From: Planctomycetota bacterium
Lineage (GTDB): Bacteria; Planctomycetota; Phycisphaerae; Sedimentisphaerales; Anaerohalosphaeraceae
Reading direction: 5' to 3'
DNA: 23,384 nt
Assembly (NCBI GenBank): GCA_003644215.1
Contig: QNBU01000001.1
Coordinates: forward strand, 1 to 23,384
The notes below the pieces were generated by a model. The model was not told the DNA's origin, ran no database searches, and saw nothing but the letters and a program-made list of their open reading frames with translations. Shown here piece by piece: positions 7,589 to 15,186 of this stretch (its first letter is position 1; each line of letters starts with the position of its first letter). A program made the position numbers and the translations under genes.

Positions 7589-9205
7589 TTATACGACTGC
7601 GCCTGTCGCGGCGTTTTCGGCATCGTCATCTTTCAGGTCGGTGATAACAACATTGGTCGTCAGCATCAGTCCTGAAACCGAAGCGGCGTTTTGCAGAGCC
7701 GTTCGCGCCACTTTGGCCGGGTCGATGATGCCCGCTTTGAGCATATCGACATATTGGCCGGTGTTAGCGTCAAAGCCGGTGTTACCGGTCTTTTCAAGCA
7801 GTTCGGCAACCACAACATCGCCTTCACCGCCGCCGTTTTCGACGATCTGACGGGTCGGGGCTTTCAGTGCGTTGACGAGGATGTCGAAGCCGATTTTCTC
7901 GTCGCCACGGGCCTTGCCGCGTGCATTGGCAACCTCTGCAATAGCCCGCAGATAGATCGTTCCGCCGCCGGGGATCACACCCTCTTCAGCCGCCGCCTTG
8001 GTCGCGTGCAGTGCGTCATCCAGCAGATCTTTGCGTTCTTTCATCTCGCTTTCGGTGGCCGCACCGGCTTTAATGACGGCGACGCCGCCGGTCAGCTTGG
8101 CTAAGCGTTCCTGCAGTTTTTCGCAGTCATAATCGCTGGTGGTCTTTTCGATCTGGTTGCGAATCTGGTCGCAGCGGGCCTTGATATCTTTTTTCTTGCC
8201 GGCGCCTTCAATGATCGTGGTGTTTTCCTTGCCGACGACCAATTTTTTGGCCTTGCCAAGCTGTGCCAGCTCTACGCCTTCGAGCTTAATGCCGAGGTCT
8301 TCGGTAATCACCTGTCCGCCAGTTAGTGTTGCGATGTCTTCCATCATGGCCTTGCGGCGGTCACCAAAACCGGGTGCCTTGACCGCACATACCTTTAATA
8401 CGCCCTGCAAACGGTTAATCACCAGTGCCGCCAATGCTTCACCCTCAACATCTTCGGCGATAATCATCAGTTGCGAACCGGTCTGGGCCACTTTTTCCAG
8501 CAGCGGCACCATTTCGCGAAGATTAGAAATCTTCTTTTCATGCAGCAGGATATATACATCTTCCTGAATCGCTTCCAGTGTTTCAGCGTTGGTCATAAAA
8601 TACGGTGACAGGTAACCCTTATCAAACTGCATACCTTCGACGACCTGCAGTTCGGTTTCCATGCCCTTGCCTTCTTCGACTTCAATAACGCCTTCTTCGC
8701 CGACTTTGTCCATTGCTTCAGCGAGGATTTTGCCAACCGCTGGGGTGTTGTTGGCGCTGATGGCGCCGACTTTGGCGATGTCGTCGTGTCCCTTACACTT
8801 CTTTGCGGATGTGGCGATCAAATCGGTTGCATTCGCAGCGGCCTTGTTGATGCCGCGCTGGATGGCGACCGGATTTACGCCGGCGGTAACGAACTTGAGC
8901 CCTTCGCTATAAATCGCCTCGGCCAGAACGGTCGCAGTCGTGGTGCCGTCGCCGACGACATCACTGGTCTTGCTGGCGACCTGATTAACCATCTTAGCGC
9001 CGATATTCTTAAACGGATCGGGCAGTTCGATCTCTTTACTGACGGACACGCCGTCTTTGGTTACTTTTGGTGAGCCGAAGCTCTTATGCAGCAGCACATT
9101 GCGTCCGGTCGGCCCCATTGTAACCTTGACCGCCGCGGCGAGCTGGCCCAGACCGTCTTTCAGTTCGGCCCGTGCAGTTTCTTGAAACATCATTTGTTTT
9201 GCCAT
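7589..9205 (-). CDS. groEL: GroEL chaperonin, copy without GGM tail
   Basis: This 538-residue 60-kDa chaperonin subunit forms a double-ring cage that folds proteins with ATP and GroES. It has the ATP/Mg motif GDGTTTAT (residues 85-92), the apical 'DVEGEALAALV' and 'VKAPGFGDRRKAMM' blocks that carry client and GroES contacts, and DALHAT with the ATP-hydrolysis aspartate. The C-terminus ends 'ENAATGAVV' and lacks the Gly-Gly-Met repeats that normally line the cavity floor. The ATG at 9205 follows GGAGA. It lies 39 nt downstream of groES, the standard groES-groEL order, so it is probably the direct partner of that GroES. A second GroEL lies on the other side of groES. Confidence 0.97.
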   Translation of the reverse strand: MAKQMMFQETARAELKDGLGQLAAAVKVTMGPTGRNVLLHKSFGSPKVTKDGVSVSKEIELPDPFKNIGAKMVNQVASKTSDVVGDGTTTATVLAEAIYSEGLKFVTAGVNPVAIQRGINKAAANATDLIATSAKKCKGHDDIAKVGAISANNTPAVGKILAEAMDKVGEEGVIEVEEGKGMETELQVVEGMQFDKGYLSPYFMTNAETLEAIQEDVYILLHEKKISNLREMVPLLEKVAQTGSQLMIIAEDVEGEALAALVINRLQGVLKVCAVKAPGFGDRRKAMMEDIATLTGGQVITEDLGIKLEGVELAQLGKAKKLVVGKENTTIIEGAGKKKDIKARCDQIRNQIEKTTSDYDCEKLQERLAKLTGGVAVIKAGAATESEMKERKDLLDDALHATKAAAEEGVIPGGGTIYLRAIAEVANARGKARGDEKIGFDILVNALKAPTRQIVENGGGEGDVVVAELLEKTGNTGFDANTGQYVDMLKAGIIDPAKVARTALQNAASVSGLMLTTNVVITDLKDDDAENAATGAVV

Positions 9206-9244
9206 GGATCTATCTCCACTATCTTTTCAGATGGTTATTATTGA

Positions 9245-9532
9245 CTATTCGACGATGCCGAGAATTTCGCTTTCACGAAAAATCTTGTATTCGGTGCCAT
9301 CGACTTCTACATCCGTGCCGCCGTACTTGCTGTACAGAACCACATCCTTTTTCTTGACGCTCATGGTGGCGCGGTTGCCGCTGTCGAGCATCTTGCCCGG
9401 CCCGACCGATACGACGGTTCCCATCAGCGGTTTTTCCTTGGCACTGTCCGGCAGAACGATGCCGCCGGCGGTTTTCTCCTCGGCTTCCTGCGGTTTAACA
9501 ACAATCCGATCTTCCATTGGTATAAGCTTCAT
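9245..9532 (-). CDS. groES: GroES co-chaperonin
   Basis: This 95-residue protein forms the heptameric lid of the GroEL cage. It shows the family layout: 'IPMEDRIVVKP' at the start, the mobile loop 'EEKTAGGIVLPDSAKEKP' that docks to GroEL, 'GTVVSVGPG' and 'DVVLYSKYGGT', ending 'ESEILGIVE'. The ATG at 9532 is preceded by AGGAGA at normal spacing. It is placed between two groEL genes in one orientation. As the only groES in the window, it may serve both chaperonins. Confidence 0.97.
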   Translation of the reverse strand: MKLIPMEDRIVVKPQEAEEKTAGGIVLPDSAKEKPLMGTVVSVGPGKMLDSGNRATMSVKKKDVVLYSKYGGTDVEVDGTEYKIFRESEILGIVE

Positions 9533-9605
9533 AAGGTTACTCTCCTGTATATTGTTTTAAGTTATTTTTCTCAAGTCTCAAGGCTAAGGTCTCAGGCCTC
9601 ATGGA

Positions 9606-11306
9606 TCACATCATTCCGGGCATTCCGCCCATGCCACCCATGCCGGGCATTCCGCCGCCCATTCCAGGCATTCCACCACCCATGCCGCCACCCATTGCGG
9701 CCGCTGCGGCTGTCGGGTCTTCGTCAGTGGGCTGTTCGGTTACGACGCAGTCGGTTGTCAGCAGCAGACCCGCGACGGACGCGGCGTTCTGCAGGGCGAT
9801 CCGTGTAACCTTAACCGGGTCGATGACACCGGCTTCGATCAGGTCTTCGTAAGTGTCCTTGTCGGCATTATAACCAAATCCACCTGTACCCTGTGTGATT
9901 TTGTTGACGACCAGATTACCCACAGCTCCGGCGTTGTCGGCGATGCAGAAACAGGGTGTTCGCAGAGCATTCGCTACGATTTCGACACCGGTTGCTTCGT
10001 CGCCTTTGAGCTTGAGTTTATTGACTGCGTCGATGCAGCGAACCAGTGCGACGCCGCCGCCGGCAACGATACCCTCTTCGATGGCCGCACGCGTTGCGTG
10101 CAGGGCATCTTCGATACGGGCTTTCTTTTCTTTCATCTCGGCTTCACTGCCTGCACCCACATTGATCTGTGCGACGCCGCCGGTCAGCTTGGCCAGCCGT
10201 TCCTGTAACTTCTCGCAATCGTAGTCGCTGGAGGTACCGTCGATTTCGGCGCGAATCTGCCCGATGCGGCCCTGAATATCCGCGTCCGAGCCGATGCCTT
10301 CGACGATAATCGTGTTGTCGTTGTCAATCGTAATTTTTTTGGCCTGTCCAAGCTGCGACAGCTCGACCTTGTCCAGTTCAATGCCAAGATCCTTGAAGAT
10401 CGGCTGTGCGCCGGTTAAAATGGCGATATCTTCGAGCATGGCTTTGCGGCGATCGCCATAACCGGGGGCCTTGACAGCCGCGACGGTCAGGATGCCGCGA
10501 AGTTTATTAACGACCAGCGTTGCCAGTGCTTCGCCTTCGACATCTTCGGCGATAATTAGCAGCGGCCGTTTGCTCTTGGAAGCCGCTTCCAGCAACGGTA
10601 CGAGTTTTTGGACATTACTGATCTTATCTTCAAAGATGAGGATATACGGCTTGTCCAGTTCGCAGGTCATCGCGTCGGGATCGGTTACAAAATGCGGCGA
10701 CAGATATCCACGGTCAAACTGCATCCCCTCGACATATTCGAGTGTTGTGTCTAAACTCTTGCCTTCTTCGATGGTGATGACACCGTCTTTACCGACCCGC
10801 ATAAATGCTTCGGCCATCTTTTTGCCGATTTCAGCGTCGTTGTTGGCGCTGATGGAGGCGATGTTGACGATGTCGTCCTTTTTGGTAATATCAACGGGCT
10901 TGGCCAGCTTTTCGAGCTGTTTGGTCGCCACGGCGACGGCCTTTTGCATCCCGCGATTTAAGCTCATCGCGTCCGCACCAGCGGCGAGATTCTTAAATGC
11001 CTCACGGAACAATGCCTCGGTCAGAACAGTCGCGGTGGTGGTGCCGTCACCGGCGATCTTGGAAGTCTTACTGGCCGCTTCTTTGACCAGTTTGGCGCCC
11101 ATGTTTTCGGCCTTATCGACCAAATCGATCTCTTCGGCCACGGTTACACCGTCTTTGGTAACGGTCGGTCCGCCCCAGCCCTTGTCAATGATCGCGCACC
11201 GACCGCGGGGGCCAAGCGTCGATTTGACTGCGGCGGCGAGCTTTTCAACACCGCCCAGCAGGGCGTTGCGAGCATCGCTTTCAAAAGCTAAATCTTTTAC
11301 TGCCAT
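9606..11306 (-). CDS. groEL: GroEL chaperonin, copy with GGM-rich tail
   Basis: This 566-residue chaperonin subunit is the first gene of the chaperone operon. It has GDGTTTAT at residues 86-93, the apical blocks 'DVEGEALATLV' and 'VKAPGYGDRRKAML', DALHAT and 'VAGGGVALVR', so the ATPase and GroES-binding elements look intact. Residues 538-566 form a Gly/Met/Pro-rich tail of the GGM type, longer than the 13-residue tail of E. coli GroEL. The sequence differs clearly from the second GroEL (for example 'DLAFESDARNALL' against 'QMMFQETARAELK'), so this is an old paralogue and not a recent duplicate. The ATG at 11306 follows AGGAGA. It precedes groES, which is the reverse of the usual order. Confidence 0.97.
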   Translation of the reverse strand: MAVKDLAFESDARNALLGGVEKLAAAVKSTLGPRGRCAIIDKGWGGPTVTKDGVTVAEEIDLVDKAENMGAKLVKEAASKTSKIAGDGTTTATVLTEALFREAFKNLAAGADAMSLNRGMQKAVAVATKQLEKLAKPVDITKKDDIVNIASISANNDAEIGKKMAEAFMRVGKDGVITIEEGKSLDTTLEYVEGMQFDRGYLSPHFVTDPDAMTCELDKPYILIFEDKISNVQKLVPLLEAASKSKRPLLIIAEDVEGEALATLVVNKLRGILTVAAVKAPGYGDRRKAMLEDIAILTGAQPIFKDLGIELDKVELSQLGQAKKITIDNDNTIIVEGIGSDADIQGRIGQIRAEIDGTSSDYDCEKLQERLAKLTGGVAQINVGAGSEAEMKEKKARIEDALHATRAAIEEGIVAGGGVALVRCIDAVNKLKLKGDEATGVEIVANALRTPCFCIADNAGAVGNLVVNKITQGTGGFGYNADKDTYEDLIEAGVIDPVKVTRIALQNAASVAGLLLTTDCVVTEQPTDEDPTAAAAAMGGGMGGGMPGMGGGMPGMGGMGGMPGMM

Positions 11307-11652
11307 GTGTCTCTCCTGTTTATCATTTCCGTTTTATTTCTGGTGCAATAGACATACACTGTCCTTGCAACGAAAGTCATAGTGCAAAACAAGTACCAAA
11401 AACCCCCGCAGGGTGGGCTGTACCCACCCGTTTAACCTGTAACCCATTTCAAATAAAGAGGATAAGTAATTTGCGCACACCCCATAAAATCCCAGCGAAA
11501 CTATACCCCTGCCAATTAAAACACCCCAAAACAAGAGAACTATGCCATTCCGGCAGGGTGGGAACGAGGGCGTCTCGCCCGCAAGAGCGCGGCGGTGCAA
11601 GTGAGTCCGATGCAATGCCAGCGTATATCCAATCGACTGAATAATCCAAATT
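11307..11652. other. 346-nt gap with palindromes; no gene seen
   Basis: This gap separates the methyltransferase unit from the chaperone operon. It contains the hairpin at 11411-11429 and, near 11560-11580, a second block with GGGCG-tct-CGCCC flanked by CAGGGTGGGA. Neither strand holds a convincing gene; the long minus-strand frame crossing it overlaps the methyltransferase and has no family features. No CIRCE-type inverted repeat was found. The promoter of the chaperone operon should lie here, but no convincing -35/-10 pair was recognised. Confidence 0.55.
11398..11429 (-). terminator. Hairpin with downstream T-run; possible terminator or dispersed repeat
   Basis: GGGTGGG (11411-11417) pairs with CCCACCC (11423-11429) over a 5-nt loop. 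On the minus strand the stem is followed by a G-rich stretch and five T (11402-11398). It could end transcripts of the upstream methyltransferase unit before the chaperone operon. The T-run is about 8 nt from the stem, so it may instead be only a dispersed palindrome. Confidence 0.35.
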
Positions 11653-12543
11653 TTAATCTGATTTTCTGACAGCGGCTGCCAGGTGGGCCGGGGTTGTGCC
11701 GCAACAGCCGCCCAGAACAGCGGCGCCCGCACTTTTAATCTGTTCAAGTGCCTCGGCATACGCATCGGGCGAGAGTTTATAGACGGCCTTGTCGCCCTCT
11801 AATTCCGGTCGGCCCGCATTCGGCTCGGCCAGTAAAAGTACACCGCTGCCGTGCAACGCCGCGGCGTATTCTTTTGCCAGTTCCACATAGCCGGGCATAT
11901 CCAGCGTGCCGCAGTTAAAGCCCAATGCGGCAATACCGGTGCCGGCAAGCTGTTCGGCCGCCTGCGCCGGCGAGACACCCATCATCGTGCGAAACGCATC
12001 GCCCGCCGGATCATACGCCAGTGAAGCCAATATGGGCAGCTCAGAAACCAGCTGAACCGCTTGGATCGCAATCTGGATCTCGTCCAGGGCAGTCATCGTC
12101 TCAATAATGAAACCATCGACGCCACCGGCCAGAAGCCCAGCGGCCTGGTTAGCAAAATCGGCCTTGAGTTCATCCGGCTTGACCATCCCCAATGGCTCCA
12201 GAAAATCCCCGCACGGGCCGATGTCGCCCAGTACGAATTTATCATCACCGGCCACTTCGCGTGCCAGTTTCGCCGCGGCGAGGTTAATCTCGTAAACCTT
12301 TTCTCCATACTCATGCCGCTTCAGGACAACTCCGTTGGCGCCAAAAGTGTTGGTGATCACCGCATCGACCCCCGCATCGAGGTACTTCTGATGCACCGTG
12401 GCGACAATCTGGGGCGACTCGATATTCAGGTAGTCATTGCAACAGCCCGCCGGCGCACCCGCTTCAATAAGCTGCGTCCCCATCGCACCGTCAATAAAAA
12501 ATACACCCTGCTGTAAACGGTCTTTTAATGCTATTCGTGTCAT
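11653..12543 (-). CDS. Homocysteine S-methyltransferase family protein (MetH N-domain/BHMT-like)
   Basis: This 296-residue zinc enzyme is a single-domain member of the homocysteine methyltransferase family, which moves a methyl group to a thiol such as homocysteine. The barrel starts with 'FFIDGAMGTQL' and 'ITNTFGAN'. The zinc ligands are C211 (GFNCG) and the pair C280/C281 in GGCCGTTPAH. MetH cobalamin and folate domains are absent, so it needs another methyl donor protein or a small donor such as S-methylmethionine or betaine. GTG at 12552 overlaps the stop of the lipoprotein gene, but ATG at 12543 is preferred, with GAGGAG 8 nt upstream. It is last in a three-gene unit. The exact donor is unknown. 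Confidence 0.87.
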   Translation of the reverse strand: MTRIALKDRLQQGVFFIDGAMGTQLIEAGAPAGCCNDYLNIESPQIVATVHQKYLDAGVDAVITNTFGANGVVLKRHEYGEKVYEINLAAAKLAREVAGDDKFVLGDIGPCGDFLEPLGMVKPDELKADFANQAAGLLAGGVDGFIIETMTALDEIQIAIQAVQLVSELPILASLAYDPAGDAFRTMMGVSPAQAAEQLAGTGIAALGFNCGTLDMPGYVELAKEYAAALHGSGVLLLAEPNAGRPELEGDKAVYKLSPDAYAEALEQIKSAGAAVLGGCCGTTPAHLAAAVRKSD

Positions 12544-12548
12544 TTGTC

Positions 12549-13385
12549 TCACTCCTCAATAAACCCACAATTTTCATCGAGTCGATACAGATGTTCATAT
12601 CCATCCCGACCCGGTCGCTGGAACAACTTTTTCTTCTGTTTTTCTGGCGGCAAAGGCCGAATATGCTTGAGCTTAATCTGAACCGACGACTCTTCTGCAC
12701 CCAACGAATCGAAAGAACCAACGCGAATCGTTGACGGAACCATCAGACCATCATCCCCGGCCCAATAGTCCGTTAATTCAACCGAGACTTTTTTCATCCC
12801 ATACCCGTCGAAATACTCAATCTGCTCAATACGGTAATCACAGGCGTTTATATAGACTCGTTTTTTGAGCTTTTGGTCTTCGTACAAGCTTAAAATATCA
12901 TAGCCATCGCGATAAATCAGCTTCCAGTCCGGTGTTACGACAACAATCCCCAGTGCTTCGGTGATATTGACCGGATTAACCAGCAGCATCTGGTCGCATT
13001 GGTCCGCAAGGGCCTTGCTGCCCCACCAATAGCTGTCCAGTTCCGGCTTGACTCGCAGCCAGAATTGGGTTTCGTTTGCCCCAAAACGAATCTCGCCGAA
13101 TTTGTCCCCTTTGAAAAAAATCTTACCCGGCGGAACAAACGCCAGTTTGCCGCTGACCCGCTCGTCTTTTTTGTCGCCATTTTCACCACGCCATGACATG
13201 ACACAATCGGCCGAGGCCCTCATTGGCTGGACATTCTGTTTTTCAAGCCCGAGTACGGCGGCGGCCTGCCGGGCCGTGGCCTTACCGGGACATATCTGTT
13301 TGGGCCGGACCGACGGCTGCTGACAACCGGTTACCAACACCAGTGCCGCTGCCAAAAAAGTAATGATCGAATTGTTAGCCGTCAC
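12549..13385 (-). CDS. Putative lipoprotein, possibly LolA/LolB-like fold
   Basis: This 278-residue product has a lipoprotein signal: a hydrophobic core and the lipobox LVTGC, with C21 as the lipid-modified residue. The rest has alternating hydrophobic strands ('GKLAFVPPGKIFFKGD', 'ETQFWLRVKPELDSYWWG', 'RVYINACDYRIEQIEYFD', 'VSVELTDYW', 'VPSTIRV'). This strand pattern with a 'p..y....d..I...e..d..G' rhythm resembles outer-membrane lipoprotein carriers of the LolA/LolB type, but I do not recognise a named family. The start is GTG at 13385, with AGGAGA about 7 nt upstream. It lies 33 nt after the COQ7-like gene. A role in envelope lipoprotein or lipid handling is a guess from the fold resemblance only. 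Confidence 0.7.
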   Translation of the reverse strand: MTANNSIITFLAAALVLVTGCQQPSVRPKQICPGKATARQAAAVLGLEKQNVQPMRASADCVMSWRGENGDKKDERVSGKLAFVPPGKIFFKGDKFGEIRFGANETQFWLRVKPELDSYWWGSKALADQCDQMLLVNPVNITEALGIVVVTPDWKLIYRDGYDILSLYEDQKLKKRVYINACDYRIEQIEYFDGYGMKKVSVELTDYWAGDDGLMVPSTIRVGSFDSLGAEESSVQIKLKHIRPLPPEKQKKKLFQRPGRDGYEHLYRLDENCGFIEE

Positions 13386-13418
13386 TTATGTCTCTCCTGT
13401 TTTCATTTTTAGGCCGCT

Positions 13419-13958
13419 CTATGAAGTTGACTGCAAGAGGGCTTTCCAGCGATTGATGTGGCCGTCTTCGTCGGCGGCGTCTTTCTCAACGACCTTGCGG
13501 GTCTCGTCGTCCCAGTCGATCTCGGCCAGCAGATGGCTATAGTGGTCCACGGCCTTGGTCTCGACAAAGACACCGACCTTGAGCATGACCCGTTTGCCCA
13601 GCAGCCGCGAACCAAAGCCAAACACAAAGCCAACAATCCAGTAAGCCCACCTGATTTTGCTAGGCTTAAAGCCGTATTCGTACAGCTTGATCTGAAAATC
13701 CTGATAGTGGCCCATCTCGTTGCACATCGCGGCGATAAGCTGACGATTCATCTCGTTGCGCTGGCCGGTGATCTGGAATTTATAGACCGTCGATGCCATC
13801 AGTTCGAGCGTGTGCAGCGTCAGCAATCCCTTCTTGATGGCCTTGAGCCGGTCGGCGCCGAACCCCTCACCGCGCAGCTTAAAATCTTCATCACGCATTG
13901 CCGGACGAATAATCGAAATATCATACTGGTCTTTTGCCGCCTGAGCGTCATCTGTCAT
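13419..13958 (-). CDS. COQ7-like di-iron (ferritin-like) protein
   Basis: This 179-residue protein has the six carboxylate and histidine ligands of the COQ7/ferritin-like di-iron fold: E52, E81 with H84 (NEMGH), E133 (VETKA), and E164 with H167 (EDGH). A hydrophobic segment around residues 104-117 followed by LLGKR matches the membrane-facing helix of demethoxyubiquinone hydroxylases. In ubiquinone-makers COQ7 hydroxylates the quinone ring; whether this organism makes ubiquinone cannot be told, so another quinone or an oxygen/peroxide-related role is possible. ATG at 13958 is chosen because GGGAG lies 8 nt before it; an earlier in-frame ATG at 14027 lies upstream of the predicted transcript start. 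It is the first gene of a three-gene unit. Confidence 0.8.
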   Translation of the reverse strand: MTDDAQAAKDQYDISIIRPAMRDEDFKLRGEGFGADRLKAIKKGLLTLHTLELMASTVYKFQITGQRNEMNRQLIAAMCNEMGHYQDFQIKLYEYGFKPSKIRWAYWIVGFVFGFGSRLLGKRVMLKVGVFVETKAVDHYSHLLAEIDWDDETRKVVEKDAADEDGHINRWKALLQSTS

Positions 13959-13989
13959 TTTACTGTCTCCCATTAGAGAAAATAGTTGC

Positions 13990-14018
13990 TTGTTAAAGGT
14001 TCCGCTGTATTCTATAAT
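13990..14018 (+). promoter_or_regulatory. Sigma70-type promoter for dapB
   Basis: TTGTTA (13990-13995) and TATAAT (14013-14018) are separated by 17 nt. The predicted start near 14025 gives a leader of about 38 nt before the dapB ATG at 14063, which carries GGGA as ribosome site. The -10 is a perfect consensus. It physically overlaps the divergent promoter on the other strand. Confidence 0.65.
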
Positions 14019-14037
14019 CATCAGCAATCATTGTAAA
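14009..14037 (-). promoter_or_regulatory. Sigma70-type promoter for the COQ7-like unit
   Basis: On the minus strand TTTACA (14037-14032) and TAGAAT (14014-14009) are 17 nt apart. The predicted start is near 14002, about 44 nt before the ATG at 13958. The element shares ten bases with the dapB promoter, so polymerase could not occupy both at once. Confidence 0.5.
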
Positions 14038-14062
14038 ATGAAATAAAAAATGGGATTTTAGC

Positions 14063-14878
14063 ATGAAACCAGCACTGATCATAAACGGAGCCGCCGGGCG
14101 GATGGGCAAACGCATTGTCGCACTGGCCTGTGAAAGCGGACAATTCAATATTGTCGGAGCAACGGACTACCCCCAGCACCCGGATATGGGCAAGGATATC
14201 GGCTTACTGGCAGGGATTGAGCCGATCAATGTTCCGTTGACGGCTGCGTTTCCGGACAGTGCGGCCGTAATGATCGATTTTTCTCTACCGCAGGCCGCCG
14301 ATGCGGCGATTGACTACTGCGCCAAAAACGGCGTTTCGCTGGTAATGGGAACGACCGGACTGTCGGAGGCCCAACTGACGAAGCTGAAAAACGCCTCCTG
14401 CAAGATCGCCATCGTGCAGGCAACCAATATGAGCTTGGGGATGAACCTGCTGTTTGCCACCGTCGGTAAGGTAGCCAAAGCACTCGGCGAAAATTATGAC
14501 ATCGAAATCGTCGAAGCGCACCACCGCTTCAAGAAAGACGCCCCCAGCGGAACCGCCCTGTCATTGGCCGAAGCGGTCTGCCAAGAGACGGGCCGCGACT
14601 ATCCGGGCAGTTTGACCCACGGCCGCCAGGGCAAAGAGACCTCACGGCAAAAAGGAACTATCGGGATGCACGCCATCCGCGGCGGCGACATCGTTGGCGA
14701 GCATCGTGTTATCTACAGCACGCTCGGCGAAACGGTAACAATCTCCCATAGCGCCCACACTCGCGACACTTTCGTCCGAGGCGCCCTCGGCGCCGCCGAA
14801 TGGGTCGCCAGCCAAAACCCCGGCCTCTACGACATGCAGGATGTGTTGAGGTTAACAGACAGAGGCAGCGATGTATAG
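14063..14878 (+). CDS. dapB: 4-hydroxy-tetrahydrodipicolinate reductase
   Basis: This 271-residue cytoplasmic enzyme reduces the product of DapA with NAD(P)H in the diaminopimelate and lysine pathway, supplying cell-wall precursor. It has the nucleotide motif GAAGRMG (residues 9-15), 'DFS.PQA', 'GTTG', and the family signature EAHHRFKKDAPSGTA (from residue 151) with the catalytic His pair 153/154 and Lys157. The domain order and length match bacterial DapB. It is transcribed divergently from the COQ7-like gene from its own promoter. No other lysine genes are near it. The presence of a meso-DAP step fits a peptidoglycan-making Gram-negative cell. Confidence 0.97.
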   Translation: MKPALIINGAAGRMGKRIVALACESGQFNIVGATDYPQHPDMGKDIGLLAGIEPINVPLTAAFPDSAAVMIDFSLPQAADAAIDYCAKNGVSLVMGTTGLSEAQLTKLKNASCKIAIVQATNMSLGMNLLFATVGKVAKALGENYDIEIVEAHHRFKKDAPSGTALSLAEAVCQETGRDYPGSLTHGRQGKETSRQKGTIGMHAIRGGDIVGEHRVIYSTLGETVTISHSAHTRDTFVRGALGAAEWVASQNPGLYDMQDVLRLTDRGSDV

Positions 14879-15186
14879 CATAAGCTCTTTAACAACAATT
14901 CGTTGTAGCGAACACGCATAACATTATAAATCCGCGAAGCCGGGTTAGGTTCGTGCGATGGTTTGCTGGAAATCCTGTGTTTTCCTCTGGCAAAATCAGG
15001 ATGCAGGACTCCAATCCAATAAAACAGAACCTTTGCATCTGGCATTTCTACACAATAACGACAAAAAAACAGAGTAAAACTGTGAAAAGCTGATTTTTCT
15101 ACGAACATCGGACCCCGATCAATGTATATATCGGTAAGATTTTGTACTGTTAGTGAATGATAGCTTTTTAATAGGAGAGCAAAAAA
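14879..15186. other. 308-nt gap between dapB and the peroxiredoxin; no gene seen
   Basis: No convincing gene is present; the minus-strand frame across it has no recognisable domain. Near the right end is a three-arm inverted-repeat set, ATCGG (15107-15111), CCGAT (15115-15119) and ATCGG (15130-15134), whose middle arm can pair with either side. A small 5-bp hairpin, ACAAC/GTTGT, lies just after dapB. The peroxiredoxin promoter must lie here, but no strong -35/-10 pair was seen. Confidence 0.5.

Noticed and set aside
11307..11652. Search for a CIRCE/HrcA operator upstream of the chaperone operon
   Set aside because: No TTAGCACTC-like inverted repeat with a 9-nt spacer was found; the GTGCAA copies near 11342 and 11382 are short direct repeats only.
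11334..11765. A 143-codon minus-strand frame across the gap before groEL
   Set aside because: It overlaps the end of the methyltransferase gene in another frame, crosses palindromic repeats, and its product has no domain or convincing ribosome site.
14827..15108. A 93-codon minus-strand frame after dapB
   Set aside because: It overlaps the dapB end and has no recognisable domain; a decayed repeat remains possible but is not supported.
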